From: Actinomycetota bacterium
GTDB taxonomy: Bacteria > Actinomycetota > Acidimicrobiia > Acidimicrobiales > Ilumatobacteraceae
Direction: 5' to 3'
Assembly: GCA_016213665.1 (NCBI GenBank)
Contig: JACQZX010000069.1
Location: 1-63,838, forward strand
Length of the DNA: 63,838 nt
The position numbers were made by a program, and so were the translations under genes. Positions within the stretch are counted from its first letter, which is position 1. Each line of letters starts with the position of its first letter. The notes beneath the pieces were generated by a model. That model did no database searches. It saw only the letters and a program-made list of their open reading frames with translations, and was not told the DNA's origin. Positions 1 to 8,159 of the stretch are shown in pieces.

Positions 1-536
1 ACCTATCCACCAACACCCTGTGGCAGAACATCGGGTTGGTGCCGCAGCGGCCATACCTGTTCAGTGGCAGCGTCGAGAGCAACTTGCGCTACGGCAAGCC
101 CGACGCCACCGACGACGAGTTGTGGAAAGCGCTCGAAGTTGCACAGGCGGCCGACTTCGTGCGCGCCATGCCGGGAGGACTCACCGCGAGAATCACCCAG
201 GGCGGCAGCAATGTGTCTGGGGGCCAGCGCCAACGCCTCGCCATCGCCCGTGCGCTCGTGCGCAAGCCAGCCGTCTATCTGTTCGACGACTCGCTCTCCG
301 CGCTCGACACCGCCACCGATGCCCGCCTGCGAGCGGCATTGGTGCCGCACACGCGCGACGCGGCGGTCTTGATCGTGTCGCAACGCGTTACCAGCATCCG
401 CAACGCCGACCAGATCATGGTGCTGGAAGATGGCGAACAAGTCGGCCTCGGCACCCACAGCGCATTGATGCAGAGTTGCCCGACATACGTCGAGATCGTG
501 CAGTCGCAGCTGACCGAGAGCGAGGCGCTCGCGTGA
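1..536 (+). CDS. ABC exporter subunit, C-terminal ATPase part (left-edge fragment, degenerate NBD)
   Basis: The frame is open from base 3, so the gene starts before the window; about 177 residues are visible. They are the second half of an ABC nucleotide-binding domain: the Q-loop side (VPQRPYLFSG), a canonical signature SGGQRQRLAIARAL and a Walker B ending FDDSLSALD. The catalytic Glu after Walker B is replaced by Asp, and the switch His is replaced by Gln (VSQRVTS instead of AHRLST). Heterodimeric exporters typically have one subunit with exactly this degenerate ATP site. The next gene starts inside this stop codon (GTGA), so the two are translationally coupled and probably form the heterodimer. 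Substrate unknown. Confidence 0.93.
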   Translation, partial: LSTNTLWQNIGLVPQRPYLFSGSVESNLRYGKPDATDDELWKALEVAQAADFVRAMPGGLTARITQGGSNVSGGQRQRLAIARALVRKPAVYLFDDSLSALDTATDARLRAALVPHTRDAAVLIVSQRVTSIRNADQIMVLEDGEQVGLGTHSALMQSCPTYVEIVQSQLTESEALA

Positions 537-2428
537 GCCGCCGCCCGGACGACAAGACGGCCACACTGCCATCGGCCGCCACCGCCAGTGAATTGCGCGG
601 CGGGCGCATGACCACCGTCGGCGTACCAACCGAGAAGTCGCAGGACTTCGCCAACTCCAGTCGCCGGCTGCTGCGCAGGTTAGGACCCGAGCGTCCGAAG
701 GCCTATCTGGTGCTGGTACTGGCCTTCGTCAGTGTGGCTCTGGTGGTGTCGGGACCGAAGGTGCTAGGGCATGCCACCAACCTCATCTTCGAAGGACTCC
801 CGAGCACCGGCGGCACCGGCATTGACTTCGCCGCACTTCATCGAGTGTTGTGGCTCGCTGTCGGGCTCTACCTCGCCGGTTACGTGCTCTCGTTCCTGCA
901 GTCGTTCCTGCTTGCCGGCATCGTGCAACGGACGATGCTGGGCCTGCGGGCCGAGGTGGAGGCGAAGTTGCACAGAATGCCGCTGTCGTATCTTGATGCG
1001 CAGTCCCGCGGCGATCTGCTCAGCAGGGTGACCAACGACATCGACAACGTGTCGCAGAGCGTTCAACAGTCACTCAGCCAGTTGCTCACCGGGCTACTCA
1101 CGATCGCAGGAACGCTGGCCATGATGCTGTGGATCTCGTGGCAGTTGGCCATCGTTGCCGTCGTGACGGTTCCGTTGTCGATCTTCGCGATGAAGACCAT
1201 CGCCGGCCACTCGCGGGGCCGATTCATCGCCCAATGGCAGCACACCGGCGCACTCAACGCGCAGGTCGAGGAGACATTCACCGGCCACCCGATCATGAAG
1301 GCGTTCGGACGCCAGCGCGAGGCACAGGAACACTTCGACGCGACCAACAGCGAGTTGTTCAAAGCTGGCTTCTCGGCTCAATTCATCAGCGGCTGCGTGC
1401 AACCGGCCACGGTGCTCATCGGCAACCTCAACTACGTCGCGATCGCAGTGCTCGGTGGGCTGAAAGTGGCCAATGGCACGATCGGCCTCGGCGACGTGCA
1501 GGCCTTCATCCAATACTCGCGCCAGTTCGCACAACCCCTCACCCAAACGGCATCGATGGTGAACGTGCTCCAGTCGGCGATTGCATCCGCTGAGCGGGTG
1601 TTCGATCTGCTGGATGCCCCCGAGCAAAGTTCCGACCCGATCACCGACTATCTGCAGCCCAAGGCAGCAGCCGGTCGCATTGTGTTCGATGACGTCTCGT
1701 TCAGCTACCGACGCGACGCTCCCCTCATCGAACATCTCTCGCTGGTGGCCGAGCCCGGCGAAACAGTCGCCATCGTCGGACCAACCGGGGCGGGCAAAAC
1801 GACACTGGTCAACCTGATCATGCGCTTCTACGAACTCGACGGCGGACGGATCACGCTCGATGGCCGAGACATCACGACGATGCGCCGAGACGAACTGCGC
1901 AGCCAGATCGGCATGGTGCTGCAGGACGCGTGGCTGTTCGGCGGCACCATCCGCGACAACATCGCCTACGGCAACGTGACAGCAACACCCGAGCAAGTGT
2001 TGGCGGCGGCCAAGGCCTGCTACGTCGATCGCTTCGTCCACTCGCTGCCCAAGGGGTACGACACCGTGCTCGACGACGACGGCAGCTCGGTGAGTGCCGG
2101 CGAAAGGCAGCTGATCACCATCGCCCGGGCGTTCCTCGCCGACCCGTCGATCCTGATCCTCGACGAGGCGACCAGTTCCGTCGACACGCGCACCGAGCTG
2201 CTGATCCAGCGGGCGATGGCCAAGTTGCGCGGTGGTCGCACCAGCTTCGTGATCGCCCACCGGCTATCGACGATTCGCGACGCTCACACGATTCTGGTGA
2301 TGGACAGCGGTCGCATCGTGGAGCAGGGCGCACACGCCGAACTGCTTGCCGGCGGCGGCGCATATCTGGCGCTGTACAACGCACAGTTCAGCGGCGCCGC
2401 CGTCGACGTCGATGTCGAGGTTGTCTGA
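533..2428 (+). CDS. ABC exporter subunit, membrane domain plus ATPase (heterodimer partner)
   Basis: About 631 residues. The GTG at 533 overlaps the upstream stop; ATG 608 is an alternative start. The N-terminus (GVPTEKS then RRLLRRLGPERPK) leads into a six-helix type IV exporter domain, roughly residues 60-340, followed by an NBD with Walker A GPTGAGKTT, Q-loop VLQDAWLFGG, Walker B LILDEATSSVD with the catalytic Glu, and switch His (AHRLST). Its signature is SAGER instead of SGGQ. This complements the upstream subunit: its Walker A/B pairs with the partner's normal signature, and its altered signature pairs with the partner's degenerate Walker B. The pattern fits TM287/288 or YfiBC-like drug or lipid exporters. 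The transported compound cannot be read from sequence. Confidence 0.93.
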   Translation: MSRRPDDKTATLPSAATASELRGGRMTTVGVPTEKSQDFANSSRRLLRRLGPERPKAYLVLVLAFVSVALVVSGPKVLGHATNLIFEGLPSTGGTGIDFAALHRVLWLAVGLYLAGYVLSFLQSFLLAGIVQRTMLGLRAEVEAKLHRMPLSYLDAQSRGDLLSRVTNDIDNVSQSVQQSLSQLLTGLLTIAGTLAMMLWISWQLAIVAVVTVPLSIFAMKTIAGHSRGRFIAQWQHTGALNAQVEETFTGHPIMKAFGRQREAQEHFDATNSELFKAGFSAQFISGCVQPATVLIGNLNYVAIAVLGGLKVANGTIGLGDVQAFIQYSRQFAQPLTQTASMVNVLQSAIASAERVFDLLDAPEQSSDPITDYLQPKAAAGRIVFDDVSFSYRRDAPLIEHLSLVAEPGETVAIVGPTGAGKTTLVNLIMRFYELDGGRITLDGRDITTMRRDELRSQIGMVLQDAWLFGGTIRDNIAYGNVTATPEQVLAAAKACYVDRFVHSLPKGYDTVLDDDGSSVSAGERQLITIARAFLADPSILILDEATSSVDTRTELLIQRAMAKLRGGRTSFVIAHRLSTIRDAHTILVMDSGRIVEQGAHAELLAGGGAYLALYNAQFSGAAVDVDVEVV

Positions 2429-2489
2429 GCGCGGCCCACCAACCGCGAAACCCCTCCACCGCGACGCAGAGATTGCCGAATAGATCTCC

Positions 2490-3776
2490 GTGGATCGCCG
2501 CTCGTTCATCCAGGGTGCCGCCGCCGCGGCTGCCACGATGTGGGCAACGTCGCGGACCGACATCGTCCGCGCGCAGCCGTTGGCAGGCGACGGTCCCTTC
2601 GGCCCACTCGGGCCACCCAACAGCGACGGCATACAACTTCCCGCGGGCTTTTCGTCACGCCTGATCGCCGTGTCGGCGACTCCAGTGGCAGGCACCGCAC
2701 ACATCTGGCACGGTTTCCCTGACGGTGGGGCCTGCGCACCGCTGGCCGGCGGCGGTTGGGCTTATGTCTCCAACGGCGAAGTTGGCGATGGACTCGGCGA
2801 AGTTGGGGTAATCGCCTTCGACGCCGCTGGGAACGTGGTCGACGCGTACCCGATCCTGCGAGGTACGACGCGCAACTGTTCCGGGGGCATGACTCCGTGG
2901 GGCAGCTGTCTGTCGGGCGAAGAGCATATTGCCGGCCAGGTGTTCGAATGCGACCCGACGATGCGCTCCCAGGGAGTGCCTCGGCCGCTGCTCGGCACCT
3001 TCGGCCACGAGATGATTGGCGTCGATCCCGCGACCGGGTTCGTGTACTTAGTGGAGGATCACCCCGAAGGCCGGCTCTATCGATTCGAACCGGATCACGT
3101 CGGCGATCTCACCGAGGGAACGCTTCTGGCCGCACAGACCTCCCCCGACGGGGCAGTGACCTGGAAGCGCGTCAGCCATCTGTTCCCGGACCGGGCTCAG
3201 GACACAACGCCCTTCAACGGTGGCGAGGGCGTCTGGATCATGCATGGTTCGATGTTCTTCACCACCAAAGGCGACGTTCGCGTGTGGCGACTGGAACTCG
3301 CCAATCAGCGGCTGTCGATCTGGTACGACGCCGCGACCGTCGCGGGCACATGCCTCACCGCCGTCGACAACATCGTCGGTCATCCGCACAGCAGCGACCT
3401 GTTCGTCGCCGAAGACGGAGGCAACCTGGAGGTCGCGATGCTGCCGACGCAAGGCCACCCGGTGGTGGCACCGTTTCTGCGTTTCGTCGGTCACGATGCC
3501 TCCGAGGTGTCGGGCCTCGCGTTCAACCCCGATGGCACACGGCTTTACGTGTCGTCACAACGTGGTGTCGACGGCTTGACGGGCATGGTCTTCGAAGTCA
3601 GTGGTCGCTTCCATCGCACACAACGCATTTGGGAACGGCTCGATCGGCCTTCGCTCCGTCAACCGGTCGCGCAAGCTGCGACGGTCACGAACGTGTCGTT
3701 GAAGCAGGCGCCGTTGCCCAACGCATCACCCGTGGCGGGAGTCAGCGCGTTGACACCAAGACCGTCGCGGTGGTGA
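2490..3776 (+). CDS. PhoX-like (DUF839) Tat-exported protein
   Basis: 428 residues from GTG 2490. The N-terminus DRRSFIQG followed by an Ala-rich stretch is a twin-arginine signal, so the folded protein is likely exported, with cofactor. The body shows PhoX-family features: TPWGSCLSGEEH, repeated beta-propeller-like strands, GHEMIGVDPATGFVYLVED and a late WGL-type segment (SGLAFNPDGTRLYVSSQ). Characterised PhoX proteins are Ca/Fe-dependent phosphomonoesterases, but many DUF839 members have no known substrate. The last 39 codons overlap antisense the end of the molybdopterin oxidoreductase gene (3659-3776), an unusually long convergent overlap. The tail after about residue 375 is low in family features and could be non-essential. 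Phosphatase activity is an inference. Confidence 0.85.
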   Translation: MDRRSFIQGAAAAAATMWATSRTDIVRAQPLAGDGPFGPLGPPNSDGIQLPAGFSSRLIAVSATPVAGTAHIWHGFPDGGACAPLAGGGWAYVSNGEVGDGLGEVGVIAFDAAGNVVDAYPILRGTTRNCSGGMTPWGSCLSGEEHIAGQVFECDPTMRSQGVPRPLLGTFGHEMIGVDPATGFVYLVEDHPEGRLYRFEPDHVGDLTEGTLLAAQTSPDGAVTWKRVSHLFPDRAQDTTPFNGGEGVWIMHGSMFFTTKGDVRVWRLELANQRLSIWYDAATVAGTCLTAVDNIVGHPHSSDLFVAEDGGNLEVAMLPTQGHPVVAPFLRFVGHDASEVSGLAFNPDGTRLYVSSQRGVDGLTGMVFEVSGRFHRTQRIWERLDRPSLRQPVAQAATVTNVSLKQAPLPNASPVAGVSALTPRPSRW

Positions 3777-5584
3777 CGCAGCCAAACACCCTTGCTCATC
3801 ACAGCCACACCCTCGGCGGTATCTGTGTTCACCTCGAGCGGAACCACGATGCTGCCCTGGTCGCTGGTGAGCCGAACCAGGGAACCGGCCGACAGTCCGC
3901 GGGCGGCGGCATCGGTCGGATGCAACAGCACCGTCGGTGAAGGACTTTGGAACTCGCCGAACATGGAGTTGACCAGTTTCGACGTCGCAGGCGAGATGAG
4001 CAGCAACGACCCCGGCGGCACGGGCACGGGAACGTAACGGGGTGCACCGTGCACAGCGTCGGCGAGACACGCACGACCATCGAGCGGGAAGGTGTCGACA
4101 AACTGCCGACTGGGCACCGCCGCATCTCGTGGGCCGCGATCATCGACAGCGTCGGCAAGTGGGGCTGACGACCAGTCGAAACCCATGGCCCGGGCCAATG
4201 CCAGGCCGGTTTCGTCGTTCGAACGACTCTCGCCGACGCGGCCAATGACCGCACGCACGGGCATCACCATCAGCGATCCGTAACCGGAGTTGACGTCTTC
4301 GATTTCGAAACTCGTGGTCGCCGGCAGCACCACATCGGCGTAGCGCGTGGTGTCGGTGAGCACCTGCTCGTGCACGACCGTGAACACATCGTCGCGACTG
4401 AACGCGGCCATGACCGCCTGCTGATCGGGACACATCACCAGCGGGTTGGCACCTTGCACGAAGAGCACCTCGCTCGGGTCGTTCGAACCGGGTGCCAACC
4501 ATTGACCTACCTGGTGCAGCGGCAATGTTCGCCGCGCAGGTCCGTCGAATGACTCTCGCGGCCAGCGACGACGCGGCTTGGCAGCCCCGGTGGCAGTGGA
4601 GCCAATCACGCCACTACCGGCACTTCCGAACTGACCGATGAGCACCGGCAGCGCAATAATTGCACGACAGGCAGCGCCACCATTGGCGTTGCGTTCCTGT
4701 CCCCACCCGATGCGCAACATCGCCGGACGGGTACCCGCCCACCACTCGGCGAGCGCGATGATGTCGGCCGCCGCGAGACCAGTCGCCTCCGCCGCACGCT
4801 CGATCGACCACTCTTGGCTGCTCGCCAGCAACTCCTCGGCACCGACCGCGTTGGCGGCGATGAAACCGGTGTCGAGAAGCCCGTTCTGCGACCAGTGGTT
4901 GGCGATCGCGAGCGCCAAGACGGTGTCGGTGCCCGGCCGAATCGCAAGGTGCAGATCGGCGCGCTTGGCCATTGCTGTGCGACGAGGATCGATCACGACC
5001 ACCTTGGCGCCGGCGGCGACCGCCTGCTGCACCAGTGGTGGAAAGTGAGTGTTGCTGACCGTCGGGTTGGCACCCCAGATGACAACCAACTTGCTGTTCA
5101 CCACGTCGCGCGGATCGGCCGAGGCCATGCCGCCGAACACGCTCGCCCACGACACGCCCATCGTGTGCGCGCAGATTGTGTGTTCCACAAAGGTTGCACC
5201 GATGGCCGCGAAGAAAGCCTCCGTGAGACTGGCTCGTTCGATGGTGGCCGCCGAGGAGTTGTAGGTGAACGCCACGACACCATCGGGACCTTTGCGATCG
5301 ATCGTGGCGCGCATGCGGTCGGCGATCAGCGCCACTGCCTCCTGCCACGACGCCTCGCGAAACTCGCCGCTCCCTTTGGCCCCCGTGCGCACCAACGGCG
5401 TCAACACTCGCTCCGGCGAGTACACACGCTGCGCGTGGCGCTTCACCTTCGAACAGATCCAGCCGTCGGTCAGCGGATTCTCGGGTGCGGCGTCGATTTT
5501 GGTGATGCGGCCGGCGTCCACCGTCACCGCCAGCGAGCAGGCATCGGGACAGTCGAGCGTGCACATCGTGTGGACGACTGGCAT
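3659..5584 (-). CDS. Molybdopterin-dependent oxidoreductase (DMSO reductase superfamily)
   Basis: 641 residues from ATG 5584. No signal peptide, so probably cytoplasmic. Cys8-x3-Cys12-x3-Cys16-x27-Cys44 near the N-terminus is a [4Fe-4S] site of this superfamily. Then come molybdopterin-guanine-dinucleotide binding segments: VVIWGANPTVSNTH, VVVIDPRRTAMAKRADLHL, RPGTDTVLALAI, VLFVQGANPLVMCPDQQAV, and a C-terminal MopB_CT-like beta-barrel (LLLISPATSKLVNSMFG, LHPTDAAARGLSAGSLV). Cys138 (HTICAHTMG) lies about where the protein Mo ligand sits in relatives; this is inference. No electron-transfer subunit is adjacent, so the redox partner and substrate are unknown. A TAGAGT hexamer ends 6 bases before the ATG, divergent from the ETF operon. 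Confidence 0.9.
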   Translation of the reverse strand: MPVVHTMCTLDCPDACSLAVTVDAGRITKIDAAPENPLTDGWICSKVKRHAQRVYSPERVLTPLVRTGAKGSGEFREASWQEAVALIADRMRATIDRKGPDGVVAFTYNSSAATIERASLTEAFFAAIGATFVEHTICAHTMGVSWASVFGGMASADPRDVVNSKLVVIWGANPTVSNTHFPPLVQQAVAAGAKVVVIDPRRTAMAKRADLHLAIRPGTDTVLALAIANHWSQNGLLDTGFIAANAVGAEELLASSQEWSIERAAEATGLAAADIIALAEWWAGTRPAMLRIGWGQERNANGGAACRAIIALPVLIGQFGSAGSGVIGSTATGAAKPRRRWPRESFDGPARRTLPLHQVGQWLAPGSNDPSEVLFVQGANPLVMCPDQQAVMAAFSRDDVFTVVHEQVLTDTTRYADVVLPATTSFEIEDVNSGYGSLMVMPVRAVIGRVGESRSNDETGLALARAMGFDWSSAPLADAVDDRGPRDAAVPSRQFVDTFPLDGRACLADAVHGAPRYVPVPVPPGSLLLISPATSKLVNSMFGEFQSPSPTVLLHPTDAAARGLSAGSLVRLTSDQGSIVVPLEVNTDTAEGVAVMSKGVWLRHHRDGLGVNALTPATGDALGNGACFNDTFVTVAACATG

Positions 5585-5590
5585 CCCCCG

Positions 5591-5596
5591 ACTCTA
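5591..5596 (-). promoter_or_regulatory. Putative -10 hexamer TAGAGT, leaderless start of 5584
   Basis: On the minus strand TAGAGT is followed by 6 bases and then the ATG at 5584, with no Shine-Dalgarno sequence. Same arrangement as at several other first genes of the window. Confidence 0.5.
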
Positions 5597-5623
5597 CCCG
5601 GGCCACGTTTGCACGGGTATCGC

Positions 5624-5629
5624 TAGTCT
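5624..5629 (+). promoter_or_regulatory. Putative -10 hexamer TAGTCT for the fixBCXA-mftEF operon
   Basis: TAGTCT is followed by 6 bases and the ATG at 5636; no Shine-Dalgarno sequence lies between. The promoter would be divergent from the one for the molybdopterin enzyme, 27 bases away. Transcription would begin at or next to the A of ATG. Confidence 0.5.
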
Positions 5630-5635
5630 GCGGGC

Positions 5636-6538
5636 ATGATCGCCGTTGTCGTGGTGCGAGCCGGGGTGCTTCCGACCGGTGGCGCGGAGGTGGTCGCGGA
5701 ATGCGCCGGGCGCGCCGTGTTGGTGGGCTCCCAGGTCGCGGTGGCCGCCGAGTCACTTCGCGGCGTAGCCACTGCTCTCACCCTCGTCGAGCAGGAAGCG
5801 TTTCGGCCAGCCGCAATCGCGCACCTGCTCGCGCCGTTGTTGATCGACGAACCGATCGTGGTGCTGCCCGCGTCGCCCGACGGACGCGACCTGGCACCGC
5901 GCATCGCATTCACACTGCATCGACCGCTACACGCCGGTGCGACACTGGTGAACGCCAATCACGTCGACATGGCACGTGGTGGTGGCCGCGAGTTGCACCG
6001 ACTCGTGCCAGGCGCGACGTTCGTTGCGACCCTGCAACCCGGAACGCGTGGTGTCGTGCCCGACCCGTTGCTACCGGCACCGACGATCACGTCGGTCACC
6101 GGGCCGACTTCCGATGGCGACACGCGCGACGCCGTCGTCATGGCTGTTGACGAGGCCGACCCGGCAACCATCGATCTCGGCGAGGCGACGCGCATCATCG
6201 CCGGCGGGGGCGGACTCGACGGAAGCGACCGTATGCGCCAACTCGCCGACATCGCGGCGGCAATCGGCGCAAGTGTCGGCGCCACTCGTGTCGTAACCGA
6301 TCGCGGCTGGGCACCCCACGAGCGTCAGATCGGAACCACCGGTGTCGTTGTGGCCCCTCGGTTGTACATGGCATTCGGAGTCGCCGGCGCCGTGCAGCAC
6401 ACCAGTGGCCTAGGAGATCCCACCCACATCGTGTCGGTGAACACCGACCCGCATTGCCCGATGATGCAACTGGCCGACCTGGCAATCGTCGGTGACGCCA
6501 ACGCCACGATCGACGAGTTGGAGAGGCTGCTCACGTGA
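5636..6538 (+). CDS. fixB: Electron transfer flavoprotein alpha subunit, mycofactocin-associated type
   Basis: 300 residues. The C-terminal half carries the ETF-alpha FAD-binding region: a GGG-LDGSDRM loop, LADIAAAIGASVGATR, TDRGWAPHERQIGTTG, PRLYMAFGVAGAVQHTSG, and IVSVNTDPHCPMMQLADLAIVGD. The N-terminal half is short and divergent. ETF receives electrons from flavin dehydrogenases and passes them to an ETF:quinone oxidoreductase. It is the first gene of a six-gene chain with FixC-like, FixX-like and ETF-beta genes, then mftE and mftF. From that context I infer it serves mycofactocin-dependent dehydrogenases or reoxidises reduced mycofactocin. The gene order here is alpha first, beta fourth, unlike the usual adjacent etfBA pair. 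Confidence 0.9.
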   Translation: MIAVVVVRAGVLPTGGAEVVAECAGRAVLVGSQVAVAAESLRGVATALTLVEQEAFRPAAIAHLLAPLLIDEPIVVLPASPDGRDLAPRIAFTLHRPLHAGATLVNANHVDMARGGGRELHRLVPGATFVATLQPGTRGVVPDPLLPAPTITSVTGPTSDGDTRDAVVMAVDEADPATIDLGEATRIIAGGGGLDGSDRMRQLADIAAAIGASVGATRVVTDRGWAPHERQIGTTGVVVAPRLYMAFGVAGAVQHTSGLGDPTHIVSVNTDPHCPMMQLADLAIVGDANATIDELERLLT

Positions 6539-7854
6539 GCGACAGCGTCGACGTGATAGTTGTCGGCGCCGGCCCCGCGGGTTCCTGCGCCGCAATCGTC
6601 GCCGCTCGCGCCGGACTTTCGGTGGTGCTGTTGGAACGCGGGCCCTTCGCGGGCAGCAAGAACATGTACGGCGGCGTGATCTACGCGCGCATGCTCGACG
6701 AACTGATTCCCAAGTGGTGGGAGCAAGCACCGATTCAGCGCTGGGTAACGCGACGCTCGACAATGTTGCTAACCGACACTCAGGCGCTCACGGTCGACTT
6801 CCGCACCGACGCCTGGGGTGAAGCTCCCTACAACGGTGCAACCGCCTACCGGCCAGACTTCGACAATTGGCTCGCCGGTCACGCCGAGGCCGCCGGGGCG
6901 CAATTGCTGACCAGCACCACCGTTACCGGGCTGTTGCGCGACAGTGCGGGCTCCAACAGGACCGGCGCGATCGTCGGCGTTCGCACCGATCGGCCCGCTG
7001 GTGATCTACGGGCGCGGGGCGTTATCGCCTGTGACGGGGTCAACAGCTTGCTCGCCAAGGAGGCCGGACTCTACGAACACACCGACGCCAAGCACTTCAC
7101 GCTCGGCGTCAAGGAGACGCTGGCGCTGCCCAAGGAAGTGATCGACGAGCGCTTCGGCGTTCGCGACCGAGAGGGCGTCGATATCGAGATCATCGGCGGC
7201 ACCGGCATGATCAACGGCGGCGGATTCGTCTACACCAACCTCGACACGGTCGCCGTCGGTGTGGTGCTGAAGCTGTCCAAGCTGGCGGCGCAGTCGCTGC
7301 GTCCCGAACAGGTCATCGCCGGTCTGAAAGCGAACCATGCGATCGCGCCGCTCATCGAGGGCGGCGAAGTCAAGGAGTACTCGGCACACCTGATCCCTGA
7401 GGCCGGATTGGAAATGATGCCGAAGATGACCGCCAACGGAATGCTGGTTGCCGGCGACGCAGCAGCACTGTGCCTGGCCGCCGGCATCTGGCTGGAGGGC
7501 GTCAACTTCGCGATCGCCAGCGGCATGTATGCCGGCGAGACCGCTGTCGACGCGATTCGAGCGGGCGACGTGAGCGCGCGTGGTCTCGCTGGGTATCAGA
7601 AGCGAATGCGCACGACATTCGTGCTCAAGGACCATCGCAAGCTGCGGCGCGCGCCGGCCTTGGTGCTCAGCGACCGCGTGCAACACCTTTACCCGGCAAT
7701 GGTTGCCAATGTGGCCGAGCGCATGTTTCGGGTCGACAACCCACAACCCAAGCCCGGGCTACGTCGCATCTTCGCCCAGGAGCGCAAGCGGGCGGGAGTT
7801 CGTCGTCGCGACCTGATACGTGATGCGTGGACCGGCTTCCGGAGCTACGGCTGA
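6535..7854 (+). CDS. fixC: FixC-like flavoprotein (ETF:quinone oxidoreductase family)
   Basis: 439 residues from GTG 6535, which overlaps the upstream stop as GTGA. The N-terminal dinucleotide fold VVGAGPAGSCAAIVAARAG binds FAD; KNMYGGVIYAR is a FixC hallmark. A second FAD contact is MLVAGDAAALCLAAGIWLEGVNFAIASG. The C-terminus lacks the iron-sulfur domain found in fused ETF-QO proteins, and a separate ferredoxin (next gene) supplies it, as in FixCX. The complex would take electrons from the ETF and deliver them to the quinone pool or a ferredoxin. Membrane association is inferred from the family; no transmembrane helix is evident. Confidence 0.92.
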   Translation: MSDSVDVIVVGAGPAGSCAAIVAARAGLSVVLLERGPFAGSKNMYGGVIYARMLDELIPKWWEQAPIQRWVTRRSTMLLTDTQALTVDFRTDAWGEAPYNGATAYRPDFDNWLAGHAEAAGAQLLTSTTVTGLLRDSAGSNRTGAIVGVRTDRPAGDLRARGVIACDGVNSLLAKEAGLYEHTDAKHFTLGVKETLALPKEVIDERFGVRDREGVDIEIIGGTGMINGGGFVYTNLDTVAVGVVLKLSKLAAQSLRPEQVIAGLKANHAIAPLIEGGEVKEYSAHLIPEAGLEMMPKMTANGMLVAGDAAALCLAAGIWLEGVNFAIASGMYAGETAVDAIRAGDVSARGLAGYQKRMRTTFVLKDHRKLRRAPALVLSDRVQHLYPAMVANVAERMFRVDNPQPKPGLRRIFAQERKRAGVRRRDLIRDAWTGFRSYG

Positions 7855-8159
7855 TGGCGGGAACGCGGAGTGACTGGGTCGGTGACTACTTCATGGAAAC
7901 GATGGCGGCGACGGAGTTCCGCGTTCACCCCGACGCGCACATCGTTGTCGATGGCACGGTGTGTGCCGACTGCACGACGCGGCAATGCATCGTCGCCTGC
8001 CCGGCGAACCTCTTCGTTCCCACCACCGATGGCGGCATCGTGTTCAACTACGAGCAATGCTTCGAGTGCGGCACTTGTTATCTGGTCTGCAACCATGAGG
8101 GTGCCATCACCTGGAACTACCCCGCGGGCGGCCATGGCGTGGTGTTCCGCCGAACATGA
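7854..8159 (+). CDS. fixX: FixX-like ferredoxin with eight cysteines
   Basis: 101 residues from ATG 7854, overlapping the fixC stop by one base (TGATG). It contains CADCTTRQCIVACP (C-x2-C-x4-C-x3-CP) and, about 35 residues on, CFECGTCYLVC (C-x2-C-x2-C-x3-C). FixX and the ETF-QO iron-sulfur domain usually bind one [4Fe-4S] cluster; eight cysteines would allow two. It should dock on the FixC-like flavoprotein and carry electrons between flavin and quinone. The 3' end overlaps the ETF-beta start as ATGA. An in-frame upstream start (7827) would extend it by nine residues but lies inside fixC, so the coupled ATG is preferred. Confidence 0.88.
   Translation: MAGTRSDWVGDYFMETMAATEFRVHPDAHIVVDGTVCADCTTRQCIVACPANLFVPTTDGGIVFNYEQCFECGTCYLVCNHEGAITWNYPAGGHGVVFRRT

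Noticed and set aside
1094-2260. 388-codon minus-strand open frame inside the second ABC subunit
   Set aside because: The plus strand encodes intact transporter motifs throughout; the antisense product has no recognisable features.
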